Shown piece after piece: positions 1 to 9,561 of a DNA stretch of 64,000 bases. The position numbers were made by a program, and so were the translations under genes. The stretch is from Tritrichomonas musculus (taxonomy: Eukaryota; Parabasalia; Tritrichomonadida; Tritrichomonadidae): contig JAPFFF010000003.1 of NCBI GenBank assembly GCA_039105265.1, positions 7,440,001 through 7,504,000 on the forward strand, given 5' to 3'. Positions within the stretch are counted from its first letter, which is position 1; each line of letters begins with the position of its first letter. The notes beneath the pieces were generated by a model. The model was not told where the DNA came from. It worked only from the letters and a program-made list of their open reading frames with translations, and did not search any database.

Positions 1-1146
1 AAGCTTTGAAATCTACAAATTTAAAATAATACAAACTATTCATTTACTTGTTTTATTTTTTTTATCTTTTTTTCATAGTTTATACTATGCATTTTAGTTC
101 ATTTTGCTATTAATTAATGTTACTAATCACTTATATAATTAAAAAATATTGGCATTTCTTTCTTTTATTTCATGTTTGAATACAATATTAGGATATATTA
201 ATAACTATTTCAGATTTTAAAAGATTATCCTGTTTTGACAAACTTTTACTTGATTTTCAAATAAAAAAGTCTTTTCTAAATAAAATTTAAAGTATTTCAT
301 ATAACAAGTCATATCATAAAATTTTGTTTTCTAAAATCAAAATTCACTTTAAAAAAATACATGAATCAATAAAAAATTAATTATAGAACATGGTTTTATA
401 AAAAATAATCCAAAAAATACACTAGAAATAAAAGGGTCAAACGCGAACGCTTCATTTTTTTTTTGGGTAGTGACCCAAAAAAAAAATTTGTGGTCAGGTT
501 AATATTTTAGTCAGTTATGAATAACTTGTAATCTCTTTTTTCTTCTCAAATATTTGCTCATTTTAATATATTTATAAATTTCAATTAAAAGTGAGATGTT
601 ATCGGCCACGGTAGTAGGAAGGGGTAAGCCAGGTTTACCACAGCCTGCTATATCTACTTTATTGCTCTTTTATTTTAAAGATTCTACCAAATAATTTGAA
701 GAAGACAATTTTGGTCAAATTTCATCGTTTCACTCCCAATTATACTCTTTAAAAAAATCAAAATATACAATATTAATAATAAACTCAGAACATTGAAAAA
801 AGAATGATAAGCAAACTAATGAAATTGTTGAAGAACGTTGAAAAATCTATGAATTATCATAGGTTTTGGAAACTCAAGTCTCGACTAGAGTAGTATATGC
901 AAATTGGTTTCCGCAGGGGCATAAAAACCACGAACTAGAAAAAAAAAAAATTTTAAAAAATAATAAATAAAATGTTCACCCAACTTGGTTTATCTATGTG
1001 AAAGCCTTCATTAATGAAATAAAATTGAAATTCATCTAATTTAGCCTTTAAATTATTGTTCGACATTTATTAAAATTAAAATATCTTTAAAATTATATTA
1101 AATAATAAATAAAATTAAATTTAATATTTTGTTTTTATTAAGGCGT
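1..1146. other. Gene-free AT-rich DNA
   Basis: No convincing coding frame. It holds a perfect hairpin (455-486) and a short patch of more balanced composition (about 592-656, rich in GG and CC) that stands out from the surrounding AT-rich sequence but that I cannot identify. Confidence 0.6.
455..486. repeat. Perfect 14-bp hairpin with 4-nt loop
   Basis: Ten T then GGGT, loop AGTG, then ACCC and ten A: every base of the 14-bp stem pairs. No gene is adjacent, so a terminator role cannot be assigned. It could be the remains of a palindromic insertion or simply a structure-forming repeat. Confidence 0.75.
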
Positions 1147-1527
1147 TTATTCAATGATGTTTAATACTTCATCTCTTTCTATATCGAATCTTGGAAGTTG
1201 ATTGTATGCTGTTACTAGAGTGTTTTGGTCTTCAAAATAATTTCTTAAAGAGGATTGAAACATATTATTGTTATAAATAAATATTATAATGGCAATATCT
1301 TTGTAATCTTTCAATTTTTCTACGATTGACCACTATCTTTCATTCTTTGCTTTTCCTTCTGGATTTCGTGGACGTATTTTATAATAAATATTTTTACTTT
1401 TTTTGAGTTCTTTTTCAAAATCGTTACCAATAAATTCCAAAACGTTTTCCATTGTTATTTCATAGTGATATTCATTTTCTTTGAAATTTGAGAGATAATT
1501 ATCCAACGCTTGAGCAGAAAATTCCAT
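1147..1527 (-). pseudogene. Unknown protein, ORF interrupted by one TAG
   Basis: The frame opens at an ATG (1525-1527), runs 64 codons, meets one TAG at 1333-1335 and stays open in the same frame for a further 61 codons to TAA at 1147-1149. Composition on both sides is that of a soluble charged protein (MEFSAQALDNYL at the start, DIERDEVLNIIE at the end), which suggests a single former gene of about 126 codons. I do not recognise the family. Possibilities are a small decayed gene, a fragment of a larger repeat-encoded protein, or TAG read-through. Poly-T and poly-A tracts lie just upstream of the start. Confidence 0.4.
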
Positions 1528-1545
1528 ATTCTAATATCTCAAAAT

Positions 1546-1582
<37 letters not shown>

Positions 1583-2904
1583 GAAAACATTGTTATTTTT
1601 TTGTAAAAAGTAAGAAATGAAAAAAAAAAAAAAAAAAAAAATTCTACTTCTATGAGCATCATCTATGAAACGGCATAGGTACCACCACCAAAATCTCGTG
1701 CCTAACTTCACTCATGGGCACCTTATTTGATAATCCAAACAACTTGTTTTGGATAAGCCATTACCTCTTACCCATGGAAATGTTTAAATAACTTGTTTAA
1801 ATATCCAAACGACCTCCTATGATATTTTAAGGAACCTCGTTTTTTCAATAAGTTTGACCCTCTACCCACAGTAAATATCGATCAACTTATTATCGTATCC
1901 CCAAACAACTTTCTTCTATTTTCAAACATCTTTTTTAAAATCCAAACAACTTGTTTTGGAAAAACATATAACCTTCTACTATTCATCATAAATCATTTCA
2001 TTATCTTCATTCAACTCAATAAAAAAGTTTTTTTTTTTTTTTATAAAAAAAGACGTTAAAAAGACCTTTATAATATTTGTAATGTAAAAAAATACGGCCT
2101 AGAATTTAGTTCACAATGAAAATTATAAAGATTTAATTGATTTCTCTGATTTATTTCAAGACAATGATTTTTTTGATCCTATTTTTTAAAAAAATGGATT
2201 CAAATCTATTTTTAAAAATTTGTCAAGAAGTCGAGATCGAAAAAAAAAAAGTTCCTGTCATATTTCGATCCTCATACCATATAATTCTTTATCAAAAAGT
2301 GGAAAAATATAAATCTTTTTTTTAAAAATATATACATGTTTTTCTTCTTCTTTTTTGTTCAAATAATTTTATCCAAATAAACTGATGTTAAAAGTTAAAG
2401 AACTTGCAAATAGTGGACTATTCAATTAAGTCACTTCGGAAAATTGTTGAGATTCCATTTTTTAGGATGATCAGCAAGTGAATAAAGTATGTTGAGTTTT
2501 GGATGATCATATTTAAGCATACAATTTGGATACATTTTCTTGAAAACATTGAAATGCTGAAAAAAAAAATTTAAATCATTGGTCATGAGTTCGAAGGAAC
2601 CAGTGACTAGAATTATTCTTTCTAATTATGAAAAATGTCAAAAATGTCCATTTCTTTTTTAACTTTTTTCCTTCTTCTTTGGTATGATATAGTAATATTA
2701 AATGATTTGAGAAAAACTCTTTATTTGACTTCAATAAATATAGTATTATTTTGTTTGTAAGAGAAAATCAAAAATAAAATTCCTAAACATTACTAATTCT
2801 AAAAGATAAAAAAGAAATGTTTATTTTATCAATAAATTAGGCAGTCGGCTTTGCTTGGAAACAATTCTTTAATTTGTTAATCATTAGTTATGATTTCGAA
2901 TTAC
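1528..2904. other. Gene-free DNA with homopolymers and short dispersed repeats
   Basis: Contains a long poly-T (about 1549-1578), a poly-A (about 1621-1640) and two copies of the near-palindrome CCAAACAACTTGTTTTGG inside identical 21-bp blocks at 1733-1753 and 1940-1960. Around 2105-2190 one frame reads like coding sequence (NYKDLIDFSDLFQDNDFFD) but soon ends; it may be a gene scrap. Confidence 0.5.
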
Positions 2905-3239
2905 ATTGAAAGATATGATTTTGAATTCTATTGAAGGATATGATTATGAATTTCATTCAAAGATATGATTTTGAATGTAATTGAAGGATATTGTTTTGAA
3001 TTTTATTGAAAGATATGATTTTGAATTCTGTTGAATGATATGATTTTGAATGATATTGAAAGATATGATTTTTAATTTCATTGAAAAGTATGATTTTGAA
3101 TTTCATTGAAAGATATGATTTTGAATTCTGTTGAATGATATGATTTTGAATGATATTGAAAGATATGATTTTTAATTTCATTGAAAAGTATGATTTTGAA
3201 TTTTGTTGAATGATATGATTTTGAATTTTATTGAAAGAT
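2905..3239. repeat. 25-bp minisatellite with 100-bp higher-order unit
   Basis: About 13.4 tandem copies of a 25-bp unit close to ATTGAAAGATATGATTTTGA plus five bases. In the second half, four variant units form a 100-bp block that is repeated, a higher-order structure. The period is not a multiple of three, so the short ORFs crossing it are not genes. No spacers are present, so it is not a CRISPR array. Confidence 0.9.
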
Positions 3240-3443
3240 AAAATTTTAACATGACTAAATAATTACCATATGAAATTATTATACAAAATAATTAAAAATA
3301 TCTTTTTTGTTTACATCAATATCTTTGTCTTTCAAAAGATCATCAACAAGTGCAAAATAAACGTACTTGCATAAGTTGCAAAATAAAGATTTATTAATGG
3401 ACTTGCTTTTCAAAAAAGCGAAATTATGATATTTGATGCATTT

Positions 3444-3761
3444 TTAGATTGTATCCTGTGAATTTCCTTCATCATTTTGCAAGAAGTTGTTTATGAAGTA
3501 TTTTGCGATGTCGTTGCGGTTGCATTTGATTGATTCATAAAAGACTTGTTTGTATGACTTATCCTTTAATTCAACATGATTGTCCTCGAGAAAGTGAATC
3601 ATTTCTGCATTTTGGCCATGAAAGGTCAAAGGCCACAACGATGGCGTTAAATTCGGCACCTTTAAGTCGCAAGTGGTTAAATATTTGAATTGAGCCAAAA
3701 AGTCAGCATATTCAATCAATGAAAATTCACAAATTGATGATCGAATTTTTGAGTTAGGCAT
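3444..3761 (-). pseudogene. DUF3447 (ankyrin-like) gene relic
   Basis: A 105-codon ATG-started remnant of the DUF3447 region that is complete in the three larger genes of this window. It keeps the signature stretches NAEMIHFLEDNHVE and ESIKCNRNDIAKYF, matching AELIHFLEENHV and ESIKCHHNDIAQY in the gene at 21816-23189. Its first third is scrambled compared with the paralogues (the usual EYAAFFGSIKI stretch is distorted) and about 200 N-terminal residues are missing. It lies just downstream of, and on the same strand as, the split BspA gene at 4037-7474, so it may be a partial duplicate of it. Confidence 0.7.
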
Positions 3762-4036
3762 AAGAATTCTATATTCAATTCATATTAAAAAAAAAATAAT
3801 CAATATTAATCTTAATGATATGAGTTAAATTTTACAATATGGCATTTATGCTGAAATATTGATGACGAACCACATTTTTAAATAAATATATATTAAAGTG
3901 TGTCCACTATTAGGAAAGTTAAAATTGTGAAAACTCATTCAATATTTCTATGAGCTTATTCAAAAAATACTTTCTTAATTGTGGACGCACTTTATATTTA
4001 GAAAAAAGACTAATTTATAATTTCAATTCTTATTTA

Positions 4037-6337
4037 TTAAAAGATTATGCAATTAGATTTATGGTTGTCTTCTTCATCATTATTTTGATCTGATTCATCC
4101 GTAATTATAGTCACTGTTGGAGGAAGTGTTATTGGTGCCAATGAGGAACACTTTTCGAAAAGGTTTTCTCCAACTGTTTTTAATGACATAGGCTCTTTGA
4201 ATGTTATCTTTTCTAATGATGTGCATCCATAAAATGCACCTTTTCCAATTGATTCAACAGATGATGGAATCTCTACTTCTTTCAATAAGGAGCACTTAAA
4301 GGCAAAGCTTCCAATTTTCATCAATGATGGACGATTTTCGAAAGTGATTGATTCATTCAAAGATGTAGCTGCAAATGCTCCTTCACAAATTATTACCACT
4401 GATGATGGAATTATTATTTGTTCAAGTGATGAGCATTTGAAGAACGAAAGCTTTCCAATTTCTTTTACAGAAGATGGAATATTAACTTGCTTTAGTGATG
4501 CACAATGAGAGAAGCAATATTTTTCAATCATTTTCAGCTTAGAACGATTTTCAAATGACACTTGAACGAGGGATGAACATTTGTTAAATGCAAGCTTGCC
4601 AATGCTGAGCACAGATGAAGGGATATTTATTCGATTTAATGATGTGCATCCATTAAATGCATTATCTTCAATCGTCGTCAAGCGAGAACGATTTCCAAAT
4701 GTAACTTGGGTAAGTGAAGAACAGCCAGAGAAAGAACCTTTATGTATTGTGATCACAGATGAAGGAAGATCTATTTGCACAAGTGATGTGCAATTATTAA
4801 ACAAATTTTCTTCAATTGATTTCAATGATTTATTTTCAAATGTTACTTGTGTGAGTGAAGAACAATCCCAAAAACATCCTTTTCCAATGAATTCAACTGA
4901 AGAAGGAATGGATACTGATGTTATTGAAGAACACTTTTTGAAGGCATTTTGACCAATAGATTTTAATGAAGAATGATCCTCAAATAATAATTCTTTAATA
5001 GTTGTGCATCCATAAAATGAGCCATTTTGAATCTCAACAACTGATGCAGGAATTGTTATATGTGTTAATACTGTCCACGTGGAGAAAGTTACATCATCAA
5101 TTATTTTCAATGACGAAGGAGATTCAAAATAAATGGATGATAGAGAAGTACATTCACGAAATGCTGTTTTCGTTATTGTTTTGACCGAAGAAGGGATCGT
5201 TATCTCTTTTAATGATTTACATTCTGAGAAGGCTAAAATGGCAATTGTTTCCAAAGAAGAAGGACTTTCGAATGTGACTTCAGACAAACTGGTGCATGAT
5301 TTAAAAGCATTTGGGCCAATTAAAGTCACAGAAGATGGAATTGTTATTTTTTGCAATGATATACAGTCTCTAAAAGCCTCTTCACCAATTATTTGTAATA
5401 TTGAACCTTTTTCAAATACAACATGCTTTAATGAACGACATTCTCGGAATACACATTCAGGAAGATTCATTATAAATGGTGGTATTGTTACTTTTTCAAG
5501 TTTAAAGCAGGCATAAAATGCAAATAACTCAATTAAAACGACAGATGAAGGAATTACTATTTCTTTGAGAGATATGCATCCACCAAAAGCACTTCGTCTG
5601 ATGCTCTTTATTGAAGATGGAATTGTTATTTCTTCCAAAGATCGGCACAAATAGAATGTTTCAGAATCAATGCATGATATTAAGCATGGTGACTCAAAAG
5701 TTACTTTTTTCATTTCTGAGCATTCACCAAATGCGTAATTATAAATATTTTTTACAGATGATGGAATTGTCACTTGTTTTAATGAACTACATTTATAAAA
5801 TGAATAACTTCCAATAGCTTTCAATTGTGAACCTTTAGCAAAGATAACTTCTTCTAATGATGAACATTCTTGAAAAGCACTATAATATATTTCTGTTACT
5901 GTAAATGGAATAACTATTTTTGTCAATGATTGGCATTTCAGAAAAGTATTTTCTTCAATTGATTTCAAAAAGCATGGAATTTCAAAGTTAACTTCTTTCA
6001 ATGATGAACAGCATGAAAAGACTTCTTTCTCAATTTTTGTTATATTTGAAGGAATTGTGATTTGCTCCAAAGATATGCAATCTTTGAAAGTTTCTTCTTG
6101 AATTGAATCCAATTTACAACAGTTTACGAATGACACTCGTTTTAATGATGAGCAGTTAAAAAATGAATTCCTATCGATCAAAAATATTTGTTGAGGAATT
6201 ACGATCTCTGTCAGTTCTTTGCACTGGCTTAAAAACATATTTTTAATCGATTTTCTATCTTTTAATAAGTAATAAATGAGTTCAATTTCATTATTTTTAG
6301 CAGCTTCTTTAAATGTTGTTCTATTAAAAACAATAAT
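4037..6337 (-). pseudogene. BspA-like LRR_5 half of a split DUF3447-BspA gene
   Basis: The frame is open from 6337; the first ATG is at 6238 and gives 733 residues. Nearly the whole length is LRR_5 (Treponema/BspA-type) repeats of 23 residues with the core CSSLxxITIPSSVxxIxxxAF, roughly 30 of them, and a charged tail. BspA-like proteins are a large trichomonad family often proposed to act at the cell surface; I see neither a signal peptide nor a membrane segment here. Upstream of the ATG the frame reads FKEAAKNNEIELIYYLLKD, an ankyrin-like helix pair, showing that the LRR part was once continuous with the DUF3447 ORF at 6389-7474. The link is lost over about 50 bases. It could be a pseudogene, a separately expressed LRR protein, or an assembly error. 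Confidence 0.75.
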
Positions 6338-6388
6338 TTAAAAACATCATTTAAAAACAAAATTTTTTTTGAAATTTCATTAAAATTT

Positions 6389-7474
6389 CTAATTTGGAAC
6401 GATATAAATTTTTTGGTTGACAATTTTTTCAATTGCTTTCGCTTTCTCACTCTTTGAATCCGTTAAAAGATCAACAAGTTTAATATATTTATTATCATAC
6501 AAATCGTAAAAAATTGGCTTTTCTTCGAACTTTTCAGGCAGCATCAAGTAATTCGAACATTTCAAACATAATTCAATTATTTCTTTGTCATTTACTTGAT
6601 CGAGCAAATAATTGATTTTAAAGTAATCTGCTATTTCATTGTGATGGCATTTGATTGCCTCTTTGTAGCATTCCATACATAAATGTGGTGGCCAATTATT
6701 TGTCTCTCCTTCAATGATATGAATTAGATCTACATTTTGACTGTGAATCGCATAAATCATGACATCTGGATCTAGCTGTTCATAATTCTTCTTTAGATAG
6801 AGGAAGATTTTAATGGAACCAAAAAACGCAGCGTATTCAATTAATGTAGCTTCTTTTTCAATTAGTAGTGAATTTGTCTCAAAAAGTGACGGTTTTATTT
6901 TGTTTTTTATATCTAAATGTGTTTGGTTCACATATTGAACAAATTCTTTGATGGAATCTTGACGAATCAACGAACATAGGTAGGAATCATTCTCGCCTAT
7001 CTGGAGCTTTTGGAGGCAATTTTCAGAAGAAATTTGGTCTGGATTTTCTTTGTAGAAAAAGTGACAATATTTCAATGCCGCTGGATCGTTGCTGGTTATG
7101 GCATATTCATTGATAATATCGTCATAGACTATTACTTCCTTATCAAGTAGAAAATAAAAGATCTTTTTGTTACAACTAAAAATTTTAAAAAGTTCTTGAT
7201 TTGAAAAGGTCTGTTTGATTTCGTCAAGTATGGAAAGAAAAATTCTCTCAATTTTGTGGAAAAATCCAGGAGTCATGTGATGATTGCTGGTAATACCTAA
7301 TAATAATCGAAGAAAATGCTCAAATTCTTCGTAATCATTTAAAATATCATTGGCTTGGATAAAATTAATAAGATTCTGCAAATCTGCTTCATCAGAAAAA
7401 ATGTCTTCCAAAAATGTAAGTAAAATTCTATGAAGTTTTTGCTTTTTATTAAAGTACTGTAGAACTTCTTCCAT
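6389..7474 (-). pseudogene. DUF3447 N-terminal half of a split DUF3447-BspA gene
   Basis: ATG-started ORF of 361 residues. It has the layout seen in three genes here: a helical N-terminus (LQNLINFIQANDI), a conserved IGENDSYLCSLIRQDSIKEF block, then ankyrin-like units (TLIEYAAFFGSIKIFLYL; AIHSQNVDLIHIIE; EAIKCHHNEIADYF). Ends with TAG. The downstream bases in another frame still read ISKKILFLNDVF, homologous to FFNDVLSY of the gene at 53 kb, so the ORF ends prematurely relative to the ancestral gene. Its partner is the LRR half at 4037-6337. DUF3447 proteins are an expanded trichomonad family of unknown biochemical role, presumably protein-binding. Confidence 0.8.
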
Positions 7475-7521
7475 TTTAAATAAAAAAATTTCATATCACA
7501 TTTCTTTAAATATAATAAAAC

Positions 7522-7639
7522 TTTGACAAAAGTGTGACAATACTCTATATCAAAATGAAATTTTCATTAATATTTTACGCATTCCAATAATTTTATAAAT
7601 GAAAGCAGAAAAAATAAATACAAAATTTTTATATTTCCA
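7522..7639. repeat. Direct repeat, copy 1
   Basis: Begins TTTGACAAAAGTGTGACAAT and includes TATTTTACGCATTCCAATAA; strongly similar over its length to 7926-8051 in the same orientation. It ends with TTTTTATATTTCC in both copies. Confidence 0.85.
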
Positions 7640-7925
7640 TAGTGATATTTAAATTTAAGCTCTCTCATATATTTTTTACTATTTCCATCTTGATTGACAA
7701 AACATTTCAAATTAGTAAAAACGTAAATATCTATGACCTACAAAAAACAAAATTTGAAAATTGAACCAATCAGTAGACCATTATGGGCAGTCATTCCAAT
7801 ATTATCGTAAAGGGAAAACCATTATCGAATAATATCAATGATCATCACTGATTAAATGGAAAAAAAAAAATACCTATATATACAAAATGGGAAAGCGTCT
7901 CAATCTTCTCAATCCACTTTTTAAT

Positions 7926-8051
7926 TTTGACAAAAGTATGACAATATTGGAATATTCTATGTCAAAATGAAGTTTTCATCAATATTTTACGCATTCCAAT
8001 AATTTCATAAATGAAAGCAGAAAAAATAAATTCAAAATTTTTATATTTCCA
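7926..8051. repeat. Direct repeat, copy 2
   Basis: Second copy of the repeat at 7522-7639, differing by a few substitutions and a small insertion. It ends 36 bases before the ATG of the BTB-F5/8C relic, so it could be a duplicated promoter segment: copy 1 sits upstream of the minus-strand BspA gene, copy 2 upstream of the plus-strand gene. Confidence 0.85.
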
Positions 8052-8087
8052 AATATTCATAAATCAGATCCAACAATAAACTCTATC

Positions 8088-9119
8088 ATGTTTAATGACC
8101 AACTCGATGATGCAATAATTAACGAAGCTACAATCTCAAAATTTCAATTAATTGCAAGTGGCCACACAATTGATCTCAGTGAAGATGAGATTTTTGAGAT
8201 GAAACTTATTTCTATTTTAGTTGATAACGAAGAGTTATTTTGTAAGCTAAACGAAATATCAATAAATGACATCAATGAGTCCAATATTAACCAACACATT
8301 ACCAATTTGGCCATTTTTTTCAAAATTTCACCTTCATTTTTCAATAATTCAGACACAATTGATCTTATTGAAAGGAACTTTTATATTATTGATGAAAACA
8401 AACTAAAACAACTTCCAAAGCATATTTCTATATTCAATTATTTGTAATCAAAATCTTAGAGTTAAAAGTGAAGATTCGCTTTTTGAATTAATAAACAAAT
8501 TTTCAATAACGATTATGAAAACGACGATTTTGTTTCATTCTGCGAACAAATTGAATTTGAAAATTTGAGTGAAAACAAATTCAATGAGTTTCTTAACATT
8601 TTCTGTCCTTCCAAAATGACAAACGATCTGTGGAAGAAGCTTCTTTGTTGTTTCTGCCCAAATAGAAATCAGATTTCCTCAGATATAAATCGATATTGTC
8701 ATGAAACATATAAATACGACGGAAACAGTTTGCACATGCTGTGTGGAATCATCGATCATCTAACAAAAGAAAGCGGTGGAAATGTTTGTGATAACGAAAC
8801 AGTCAAAGTTACTTCATCATCTGTAATTGGCATATCATTTGGGCCAAAATATGCTTTTGAATTCAATAATTTTAATAAATCAGTAAATATTTTTTTTTTC
8901 ATTCTGGTCATGATGATCTGAATTCATAGCTCAAATATGACTTCGTTAACAGAAAAGTCAATCCAACTGGATATTCAATAAGAACTAGAGGCAGATGTGA
9001 TGAATATCATCCGAGAAATTGGGTGATTGAAGGCTCAAACAATGACTATGATTGGACTATTCTTGACGAGAAAAAAAAAGAATGCCTGACAGGATTAGGC
9101 ACATGAAATTTCATACTAC
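8088..9119 (+). pseudogene. Decayed BTB-like / F5/8C domain gene
   Basis: Starts with a good ATG ORF (8088-8447, MFNDQLDDAIIN...) resembling the N-terminal BTB/BACK-like half of trichomonad F5/8C proteins. After a stop the family sequence continues in other frames: DYENDDFVSFCEQIEFENLSE, then 8565-8921 with GIIDHLTKESGGNVCDNETV, then NRKVNPTGYSIRTRG and HPRNWVIEGSNNDYDW around 8950-9060. These are the hallmark pieces of the F5/8 type C (discoidin-like, ligand-binding) domain. Several frame changes and stops separate them, so no full-length protein can be made. The sequence is little diverged from family consensus, suggesting fairly recent decay. The nominal start of the second ORF is TTG. Confidence 0.75.
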
Positions 9120-9164
9120 TCAGGACAAAAAATACGCCAAAGATTAAATTTTTTTGGGGTATTT

Positions 9165-9422
9165 TTGCTTGGTGTAAATGTCTATATAAAAAGAAAATAT
9201 GAAAAAATCATTCATACAAAATTACTAATTTTGAATTCAATCAAAAAAAACTACAGCGTCGATCCAAAGACAATTTCAATGATGGATCTGATAGTGATGA
9301 TGATAGTTATTAAACTTTTTGATTGCACTTTTTTGAGCACAATCGTCGATTTTGGACTTGTTAGAATTAACCAATTTTCAATTGATCAATATTCATTCGT
9401 TAACAATTCAATAACTAAATAA
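9165..9422 (+). pseudogene. Protein kinase fragment (activation-loop region)
   Basis: The last third of this 85-codon ORF reads IVDFGLVRINQFSIDQYSFV, which aligns with LIDFGLVKITECLNSQYSFV of the active kinase domain at 48463-50454, that is, the DFG motif and start of the activation loop. No catalytic loop, N-lobe or C-lobe is present, and the preceding 50 residues are unrelated. It is a scrap of a kinase gene, possibly carried in with the adjacent BTB-F5/8C relic. Confidence 0.55.
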
Positions 9423-9561
9423 TAATAATTAAAATTCAACAAAAAATGAGAAAAATAATAATAGATTACAATTCAATTTTTTATCCTTTATTTTTTTTCA
9501 TTGAAAATGGAAGTGAAATCAATTGAATAATAAAATTGAATTTTCACCTTTTAGCCAATTG

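Larger units (their letters stand above)
7475..8087. other. Divergent intergenic region with duplicated segment
   Basis: Lies between the split BspA gene (minus) and the decayed BTB-F5/8C gene (plus). Beyond the direct repeats at 7522-7639 and 7926-8051 I see only AT-rich DNA. Confidence 0.5.

Noticed and set aside
2957-3181. 74-codon minus-strand ORF
   Set aside because: It lies inside the 25-bp minisatellite, and its sequence is just the repeat read in shifting phase.
6238-6400. Spliceosomal intron at the DUF3447/LRR junction
   Set aside because: No GTAYGT donor or ACTAACACACAG acceptor motif is visible at any of the three junctions; kept only as an option to test with cDNA.
7522-8051. 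Direct repeats as LTRs of a small element
   Set aside because: The repeats are only about 120 bp, lie 290 bases apart, and no coding remains, primer-binding site or target duplication is seen.
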